DNA of 64,000 nt, taken from Schizochytrium sp. CCTCC M209059. Lineage: Eukaryota; Sar; Bigyra; Thraustochytrida; Thraustochytriidae. The stretch is taken from assembly GCA_000818945.1 (NCBI GenBank), contig KN805375.1:791708-855707 (forward strand). Reading direction: 5' to 3'. The notes beneath the pieces are model-generated. The model worked only from the letters and a program-made list of their open reading frames with translations, ran no database searches and had not been told where the DNA came from. The position numbers were made by a program, and so were the translations under genes. The stretch's first letter is position 1. Every line of letters starts with the position of its first letter. Positions 56,958 to 64,000 of this stretch are shown piece after piece.

Positions 56958-59027
56958 ATGGCGGGCGGCGCCACAAGCAAAACCAAACGCAGGGCGAGCA
57001 GGCCCAGAACTCGGTCAGTGCGGCCGGGCGGCAAAAGGCACGGCGCCGAGGAGGCCGCGCGAGCACGCGTGGGCGAGAGGCGATTGAGATACTTACTCTC
57101 CGGAGGGAGGAAGAAGGACAATATGGCTGCAAGCGGAGACACGGCGGCGTTCACGCTGTACGACGCGCTTGTTCGCACGCCCATGGCGCACTCCGCTTTC
57201 ACAGATGAAGTCAGAATGTCGACAAATTTAGACAGGGCCAAATTAACTCGCGAACAATTTCAGAACAGCATGACTGTATCTGGTGCGGGGGGTCAATTAC
57301 ACGGCATTGAGTACGGCAGATTGGTTTTGTGGGATACCTTCGATGCTGATGTGGCTCCCGAGCCTACCGAGGCTGCCATCTTTGCAAAGCAAGTTCCTCC
57401 AGTTTGCTTCTTCGAGACCGCGAGGCGGCGACGGATTCCTATAGGAATGAACGAGGAAGATGCCTTCATTCTCTTGGACCGTTGCTTTATCAGAGACTGT
57501 CTGGATGTGTTTAACGACCCGGACTTTGGTCTCAATGTGATGGAGGTGAATTTTATGTCTCACCCTACTGTAAGAGGCGCGAGGCCTGACGCTCTATGAA
57601 CACGGTTCCTAGACTCCGAGAATAGCGTGGCGTTGTCGCCGGACTTGTTTGGCACCGAGTATGGGGCGGGTAATAATGCCATCTTGGCTCATGAGCATAA
57701 GTCCCCTTTCAAGTTCCCTTACAAAGCAACGTTTGACGAGATGCTGAACGATGCGGTCGACTTTCTCACTGAAAATGATCCACATTTTGATGAGCACGAG
57801 GAATATTCTAAGCACGCCACGTGGATGATCGCCAACCGCCTGCATCAGTACTATGCCGAACACGGCCTCGTGGGCTTCTCTGAAAGTGTTACCCGCGACA
57901 CGAGTATTTCAGAAGGTAGGAAAGACAACCTCCTCTACCCGATTCGTCAGGTCTACGCATACATGCTGCGAAACTTTTGCCGTTTTGGCGTCCTCAGCAC
58001 TACGAACATCACCTGGTTCCTGAAGTTAGAGCCGGACAACACCCTGAAAATCACCAAGGGTTACGACTGTACCGGCAACACCGAAGCTACGAATCCAAAG
58101 TTCGCCTACTTCAGACTTCTTCTCAAGGCTTCGAAAGGTTCTCGTCTGACTTTGGACAGCACAATCCTTGATGGCCTGGGAAGCATCGCAAACCTCAACG
58201 TTGCGGGGTCTCCGTGGAAAGAGATTTACGATCAGATTGTCGCAGCACGCGCCGGCACCGCATCTGACTCAGGAGCAGGTGCAGGAGCAATCGTTGGAAG
58301 AGGGGCAGCTACCTACCAGGTCTCAGCAGGACAGCCGGGTAGTATAACAGCAGACGTGTTGCCTGGTGGTGGTGGTGCGGCGACTGACGGCGACGGCGAC
58401 GACGACGAAGCGCGGCTGAATTTTCTCCGCCAGACCCTACCTCTGGCCCAGTCGGTCTTCCCATACTATGGGGGTATGAAAGATCTTCTCTGCGAGGGTG
58501 CGGACGCGTACGGCCATCTCATGTCTGTCAACACCGGAGGCCTGCAGCAGCTGATCGCTGTGAAAACGCCTGAAATCGACCCTTACCGTGATCGAGACGA
58601 CGAAACCGAACAAGAAGAGATGAGGCTTCTCCAAGCTTTCACGAACGAGATCGAGGTGTACGAGACCCTTCGACCGCTGTGGGGATCGCGGCACGTGCCT
58701 TGGTTTCTCTATGGAGGTCGCCACCTCTTTTCGGACTTTATTGTCGCAACAACGTGGGAGGGTGAGTCGCTGAAAAGTCACTTTAGGAAACCCAGCCAAT
58801 ACACGAAGGCCGTAGTGGACAAGGCGCGGGAGACTCTTCTCATGGTGCATGGGCTAGGTGTCGCTCTCCGCGTGAATGAACCGGAAGACTTGGCCTCCAC
58901 TTTCGTCATGGACGACCATGGGGAAGTTCGTCTGACCCGTTTCAGGAACGCCACCATCAAAGCAACGCCTGTCGAGCTTGCGCAAGACATCCAAGATTTC
59001 AACGCGCACTTTATCCTAGAGGAGTAA
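56958..59027 (+). CDS. CRN-like PD-(D/E)XK nuclease + degenerate kinase protein (interrupted frame)
   Basis: Two open blocks, 56958-57599 and 57621-59027, in different frames. They can be joined by a short intron (57570-57620), giving about 672 residues, or may reflect a frameshift. The central part reads RKDNLLYPIRQVYAYMLRNFCRFGVLSTTNITWFLKL, like the restriction-endonuclease-type domain of Crinkler-related and similar mobile-like proteins. After a Gly/Asp linker, a C-terminal kinase-like fold follows (FSDFIVATTWEGESL ... LMVHGLGVALRVNEPEDL ... GEVRLTRF). The usual catalytic HxD and DFG acids are replaced (ALRVNEPED; LTRFRN), so it is probably a pseudokinase. A basic N-terminus (SKTKRRASRPRTRS) may direct it to the nucleus. 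A truncated copy lies at 33.9 kb. Family assignment is by eye. Confidence 0.6.
57570..57620 (+). other. Possible 51-nt intron or frameshift in the CRN-like gene
   Basis: ACT|GTAAGAG at the donor and CTCCGAG at the acceptor would join the two open blocks in frame (MSHPT to NSVALSPD). The interval contains a stop (CTATGA). 51 nt is short and the acceptor lacks a good pyrimidine tract, so an indel is an equal possibility. Confidence 0.45.
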
Positions 59028-59142
59028 TTTAGTTAGTGTCGCATGCATGCCATGCGTGGGTGGGTGGTTAAGGTACACACACCCAGGTCACTCAATCAAT
59101 CAATCACGTTCTTTGGTGAAAGTCGCATTTTACTTTACTAAC

Positions 59143-60010
59143 TTAGATGTTGAGTTCCTCATCGGTGAACGCAGACACCTTCTTGAGTTCATGAAGCGTC
59201 TTTTGCATCGCTTTGAAATGAGTGTAGATCTGCTTAAAGGATTTGCATTTTTCCCTCTTTGCCACTACTCCCCCACCTGTTGAAGAAAGGGGAGGAGCTC
59301 GTACGTTTCTATCGCGCAATTTGAGGAGGGACGGCTCGAGGTGCTCCATAAATTTAACGGACTGTCTTACTGCAGTGTCTCGCAGAATGTCTTGTTCCTC
59401 CAGGTATCAAATCCCCATTCGAAGGTCGCACGCTTCGAGCTGGAGATCCTCTCTGGCTTTCTTCTCTTGCTCGTATCGCTTAATGTGCACCGCAATTCTT
59501 TCTAGGGCGAATCATTTGCCGCTGTTTGCGCGCTTCGCCAGGACCTCCTTCTAGTGCTTTTTGAGACGCTTCTTTTGGTCTCGCAAAGACGCGACCTCTT
59601 CTCTCATGTTGACAAGCTCCAGGTTGAGCTCAGCTTCTCTTTTGTTTAGCCGCCCGGCGCCGTCCCTTGCTTTACAGTTTTTTCGCTCTCTTCTTTTCGA
59701 AGGATGAGAGGGGGGGCGTCTTGGTCAAGCTTGTGCTTCCCGGAGCATGGGTGAAGAGCGTAGCTATCACATTCTACTCGCGCCTCCTGTTCATGCTCAG
59801 GGCTGTCTCTCCACAATGTCCTCAGGTTGTTGTTTCACCCCGCTTTGCCCCTTCAACACGTGCTCTTCCTCGCCCGACGTAGCGTTCCAGATGCGCACCA
59901 TCCTGTCTTTGGACCAAAAGACGATGGTGTCGCCCTGTACCGCCACCAAGTCTCGGTCAGTCTCGACCTCTCTCTCTCTCTCATACCCTGCGGGGCTGAA
60001 GGCCCCGCGA
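59143..60010 (-). pseudogene. WD40/coiled-coil protein pseudogene
   Basis: Reading on the minus strand from about 60010: a WD40 blade DTIVFWSKDRMVRIWNATSGEEEHVLKGQ, then a coiled-coil segment EAELNLELVNMREEVASLRDQKKRLKK and KRYEQEKKAREDLQLEACDLRMG, and a C-terminal MEHLEPSLLKLRDRN...THFKAMQKTLHELKKVSAFTDEELNI. At least three stop codons and one or more frame changes break it (after KRLKKH, after ANSGK and after RMGI). The blocks read in order, so this is a decayed gene, convergent with the CRN-like gene. A matching fragment at 34450-34560 shows it belonged to the same duplicated segment. Confidence 0.72.
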
Positions 60011-60798
60011 TCTGAAGTGCATTTTCGGTTTGAGCTGCAGTGAACTAGTGAATTATTAGTTATATTCAGTATCTTTCTCCGCGATGGAGGTCGCCATGAG
60101 GCCCACAAAACATGAACCGGAGAGCTAGTCTTATGGAAAACGTTCTTGTAGTAAAAACGCACTCTGTAAGCTCATGCCACGAGCCGATACTTTGATAACA
60201 GTAGGTCCTCTGCAAACGTAGTCTCTGGGAGTTTGGGGGTCCAACATGAGAAAGCTTGTTACCGGAACATTTCCTTTGCCTACATTGGCGCTTCACAGCT
60301 TGCAAACTTTTCTTGGAGCATGCGCCTAGGTCCAGGACCCATCTCGAAAAAGCTTGTTACTGGCCACGGAACATCTCCTTTGCGCATGTCGACGCTACAC
60401 AGCTTGCAAGCTTGCACTTGGCCGCCTGCCATTCCTCTGCTATGAACTACACACGCATCTTCCGGACGCGAACTAAGCGAGCGTTTGTTCTGCTTCCCTC
60501 AGCGCACCCGTCAGGACCGAATTCGATTAAACGAACACTGGACTGTTCGAGTCGATAAGTTCTGCGATGCCATCATGATCAAAAACTGCAATTTCTTGTC
60601 CAAATTTTTATGACCAAAATTGGCGCAAATCAGAAGCGCCGCCCCGACATAAAGATCGTGCAAAAACGCACTTCAGAAACTGACTTGCACATCCTCGTGG
60701 GGGTGGCGTGAGGACCACCTTAATTGTCAAATTTTTGTTATCTGGTATTAGGTTCTTCTTTCGCCCCAAAGGCACGCGAGCTTATGCAGCGAGAACCG
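60011..60798. other. Intergenic region with an imperfect tandem duplication
   Basis: About 790 nt. Two related blocks at about 60248-60308 and 60346-60407 share GAAAGCTTGTTAC-GG, AACAT-TCCTTTGC and CACAGCTTGCAA. No ORF with a signature. The remainder is AT-richer and downstream of the TPR gene's stop. Confidence 0.5.
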
Positions 60799-63650
60799 TC
60801 ACTTCGTGCTCGCTTGCATTCTCTCTCTTGTGATTCGCATGCTGTTGAGCGTGGTCGCCACATGGGGATGCCGGTCGCCAAGACTTTCCTTGTAAACCGA
60901 CAGCGCTTCCTCGTAGTACGCCAATGCCTCCTCGTAGCGGCCTTGTGCTTTATACACCAAGGCGATGCCGTTGAGCGTGGTCGCCACTGATGGATGCCGG
61001 TCGCCAAGACTTTCCTTCCTAATCGACAGCGCTTCCTCGTAGTACGCCAAGGCCTCCTCGTAGCGGCCTTGTGAGTAATACACGCTGGCGATGTTGTGGA
61101 GCGTGGTCGCCACTGAGGGATGCCGGTCGCCGAGAGTTTCCTTGCTGATGGATAAATCTTCCTCGTAGTTCGCCAAGGCCTCCTCGTAGCGGCCTTGTGA
61201 GTCATACACCAAGGCGATGCCGTTGAGCGTGGCCGCCACTGAGGGATGCCGGTCGCCGAGAGTTTCCTTGCTGATGGATAAATCTTCCTCGTAGTACGCC
61301 AAGGCCTCCTCGTAGCGGCCTTGTGATTTATACACGCCGGCGATGTTGTTAAGCGTGGTCGCCACATGGGGATGCCGGTCGCCAAGACTTTCCTTGTAAA
61401 TCGACAGCGCTTCCTCGTAGTTCGCCAAGGCCTCCTCGTAGCGGCTTTGTGATTTATACACAATAGCGATGTTGTTGAGCGTGGCCGCCACTGAGGGATG
61501 CCGGTCGCCAAGACTTTCCTTCTTAATCGACAGCGCTTCCTCGTGGTACGCCAAGGCCTCCTTGTAGCGGCCTTGTGAGTCATACACAATAGCGATGTTG
61601 TTGAGCGTGGTCGCCACATCGGGATGCCGGTCGCCAAGACTTTCCTTCTTAATCGACAGCGCTTCCTCGTAGTACGCCAAGGCCTCCTCGTAGCGGCCTT
61701 GTGAGTCATACACATTGGCGATGTTGTTGAGCGTGGTCGCCACATCGGGATGCCGCTCGCCAAGACTTTCCTTGCTGATGGATAAATCTTCCTCGTAGTA
61801 CGCCAAGGCCTCCTTGTAGCGGCCTTGTGCTTTATACACGCTGGCGATGTTGTGGAGCGTGGCCGCCACTAAGGGATGCCGGCCGCCAAGACTTTCCTTC
61901 TTAATCGACAGCGCTTCCTCGTAGTACGCCAAGGCCTCCTCGTAGCGGCCTTGTGAGGCATACACGCTGGCGATGTTGTGGAGCGTGGTCGCCACTGATG
62001 GATGCCGGTCGCCAAGACTTTCCTTGTTAATCGACAGCGCTTCCTCGTAGTACGCCAAGGCCTCCTCGTAGCGGCCTTGTGAAGAGTACACCAGGGCGAT
62101 GTTGCTGAGCGTGTTGGCCACATTGAGGGATGCCGGTCACCAAGACTTTCCTTGTACATCGACAGCGCTTCCTCGTTGTTCGCCAAGGCCTCCTCGTAGC
62201 GGCTTTGTGAGGCATACACCAAGGCGATGCCGTTGAGCGTGGTCGCCACATGGGGATGCCGGTCGCCGAGACTTTCCTTGCGAATCGGCAGCGCTTCCTT
62301 GTAGTACGCCAAGGCCTCCTCGTAGCGGCCTTGTGCTCGGTACACGCTGGCGATGTCGTTGAGCGTGGTCGCCATATCGAGATGCCGGTCGCCGAGACTT
62401 TCCTTGCGAATCGACAGCGCTTCCTCGTAGTACGCCAAGGCCTCCTCGTAGCGGCCTTGTGCTTCATACACGTCAGCGATGTTGTTGAGCGTGGACGCCA
62501 CATTGGGATGCCGGTCGCCGAAAATTTCCTTTCTGATCGACAGCGCTTCCTCGTAGTACGTCAGGGCCTCATCAAATAAGCTCTGGCTCCCGAAAACAGC
62601 CCCCGCACGATGAAGAATACCCGCTAGACCCTCTTCATTCTCTCGTTGTCGTGCTTTGCCGACTGCTTGTCGCGCCATTTGCAGATGCCACTCCCGTACA
62701 CGGTCGTTCACCACCATATTCAGCGTTGTAAAGTTCCCGTCGACTTTCCCGACAGCATCATCGATCATCTTCTTGTCTTCAGCTTTGTAGCACTTGGCGT
62801 TGCGCATATCATTGTTGTCTGCCATGATCTTGGCAATCTCGTAAGGATCCTCAAGAAGCTGCTCCTCAAATCCCTCCTCCTCCCCGGGTGTAATTGCAAT
62901 TTGCAGAGGCCTCCTGGTCTTTACGGCTCCCAGCACCTCCCACACGCACCATGCGCGCTGCAGAGGTGCTGGGTTGTCCCAGCGGTCAAAAAACACCACC
63001 AGCTCCTCAAACTTGGCAATGGCGCGATGGAGCCCAATACACCGCGCTTGGCTCACAAACGTGCCCTGGAACTCGTCACCCACATTAGCATCGTCGAGGT
63101 GGTGGAGGTAGATTTGCTTGTCATCCGTAATTAGTTCAGGAACTACGTACTGCGCAATATCCTCGGTGGCCCAGTCACAGCGGTCCTTTACTTTGGCGTC
63201 TTCGCCGGGCATGAACGTGACTTGCTCATCGGCGTAGTGGACGCGGCCTTCGCGAGAGCCATCATCATTTTCCCCAAAGACCTTGATCGTTGTTCCTACG
63301 GTGATCTCATCGGAGAGGTCTCGCGTAGCTTCAAAGAGCTCGACGTCCGGGACCAAGTCGCCACTAAGCACGCCTTCGAGGATGGCTTTGACGGCGCGAA
63401 AGGAGATGCTACGAGGGTCGATGATGGCGCGGGCCTCGGCTGAGAACACTTCGTCCCCTGGGCTGCTCTGGTCGCTCGCAACGAGCTTGAGCTCGGCTTC
63501 TTGGACGACTTCAGGGCTTGGCACAAGAGGAAGAGATTCTCCGCGAGGGTCGCCGTCGTCAAGATGGTTCGCCTCGAGCTGTCGCTGGCTGAGGCGCTGG
63601 CTCTGTTCCTGGCTCAGGCGCAGCGCGCGCTGGGCGTCGCGGGAGCTCAT
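60799..63650 (-). CDS. TPR-array protein with TIR-like N-terminal region, broken by a 2-nt frameshift
   Basis: From the ATG at 63650, a 70-residue Gln/Ser/Arg N-terminus leads to a soluble domain (about 63100-62700) with IYLHHLDDANVGDEFQGTFVS, LVVFFDRWDNPAPLQRAWCVWEVL and MIDDAVGKVDGNFTTLN, resembling TIR-like/WCxWE domains found before TPR arrays in algal and choanoflagellate proteins. Then about 14 nearly identical 42-residue kinesin-light-chain-type TPRs of the pattern ALAYYEEALSIKKESLGDRHP, 126 nt each, to a divergent end at 60799. In repeat 4 (about 62121-62128) two extra bases shift the frame; the remaining ten repeats read correctly in the shifted frame. Taken together about 949 residues. 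TPRs bind partners; the N-terminal domain may signal or be enzymatic. It could be a recent pseudogene or an assembly error. Confidence 0.75.
60830..62560. repeat. Array of about 14 tandem 126-nt TPR-coding repeats
   Basis: Highly similar 126-nt units (e.g. GACCGGCATCC and CGCTACGAGGAGG occur in almost every unit on the coding strand), two or three reading frames staying open across the array. Homogeneity suggests recent unequal crossover or gene conversion. Confidence 0.93.
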
Positions 63651-64000
63651 GTTGCTGATTCGCTTCGGCTTCGCGCAGCAGCAGCAGGCACAGGAGAACC
63701 TGGGCGCGCTGGAATCCGCCAAGGGATGGGTACCCCCCCCCCCGGAGGGTGGTGGGGGACCACGCACGAGGTGCGTCGGCGTGTGCGTCGATGGCGTGCG
63801 CGGCGAAAGGGCGTGGCTCTTGCACGGTCGCTCCGTAGCCGCGCCGTCCAGGCGGGAATATTGCAAGTCTGATGCCAGGACGAGACTTGTCTGGCACACG
63901 CTAGGCCTGAAAAACAACAAAACGAAAATAAAAAAACAATAAAAATGAAAAAGGGTACACCTTCTACAGGAGGCCTATACACAAGGATACGTTTCGCTTG
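63651..64000. promoter_or_regulatory. Upstream region of the TPR protein gene
   Basis: The frame stays open to 63920 only via a TTG codon, through a Pro/Gly/His-rich leader. A C10 tract near 63731 is followed by GGAGGGTGGTGGGGGACC, which can pair with it. The outer end is A-rich. No other gene seen at the window edge. Confidence 0.45.

Noticed and set aside
60738..61763. 341-codon Arg/Trp-rich repeat ORF (-)
   Set aside because: Alternative frame of the TPR array. The TPR frame has the conserved helix pattern; the other frame is low-complexity.
60830..62560. Regular repeats that could suggest a CRISPR array
   Set aside because: The 126-nt units are direct coding repeats without spacers, in a eukaryotic genome, and translate to TPR helices.

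Overview
This is nuclear DNA of a GC-rich, gene-dense, intron-poor unicellular eukaryote. Most genes are single long ORFs, the few introns I can support are short (about 50-126 nt, GT-AG), and gene-free stretches are full of microsatellites. The gene set (NSF, RNA polymerase III subunit RPC9, SUV3 helicase, Sfi1-like centrin-binding protein, calpain-7, cation-chloride cotransporter, cycloeucalenol cycloisomerase) is eukaryotic. A cycloartenol-type sterol enzyme together with CRN-like nuclease/kinase modules points to a stramenopile, probably a labyrinthulomycete (thraustochytrid). That placement is inference, since no rRNA or organelle marker is present.

Layout. 0.3-3.6 kb: calpain-7-like protease. 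3.7-7.8 kb: Sfi1-like repeat protein (minus). 8.9-9.5 and 10.3-11.0 kb: two small membrane proteins, the second with a DCC/DUF393 thiol-redox domain. 11.4-12.3 kb: cycloeucalenol cycloisomerase (minus), diverging across a motif-rich promoter from a large formin-GBD/FH3 + SAM + protein kinase fusion (13.0-17.3 kb). 17.7-21.0 kb: SLC12 cotransporter (minus). 21.0-24.4 kb: no convincing gene. 24.4-26.0 kb: type I membrane protein (minus). 27.0-27.3 kb: IQ-motif protein (minus). 27.7-29.8 kb: two-exon GHMP sugar kinase/nucleotidyltransferase fusion. 30.0-32.8 kb: F-box/WD40 protein (minus). 33.9-34.6 kb: decayed duplicate of sequence found at 58.6-59.3 kb. 34.6-36.8 kb: ABCG half transporter (minus). 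37.7-40.3 kb: SUV3 helicase. 41.0-43.1 kb: multipass membrane protein of unknown function (minus). 44.5-44.9 kb: BolA3-like protein (minus). 45.3-47.6 kb: NSF (minus). 48.4-49.0 kb: RPC9 with one intron. 52.3-53.5 and 55.0-56.3 kb: tandem sulfotransferase paralogues.

The right end (56.7-64 kb) is accessory in character. It holds a CRN-like nuclease/pseudokinase gene with an interrupted frame, a WD40/coiled-coil pseudogene, a short duplicated block, and a TPR-array protein with an unusual N-terminal domain, broken by a 2-nt frameshift inside the array. Housekeeping genes on the left and centre are intact, while the accessory loci show duplication, frameshifts and internal stops.

The most interesting loci are the GBD/FH3-SAM-kinase fusion, the kinase-first GHMP/GalU-type fusion (a probable one-protein route from free sugar to nucleotide sugar), the repeated CACTTGC/TTAAGGYGG promoter modules, and the duplicated CRN-like locus. 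Function statements rest on motifs read by eye; no database search was run.
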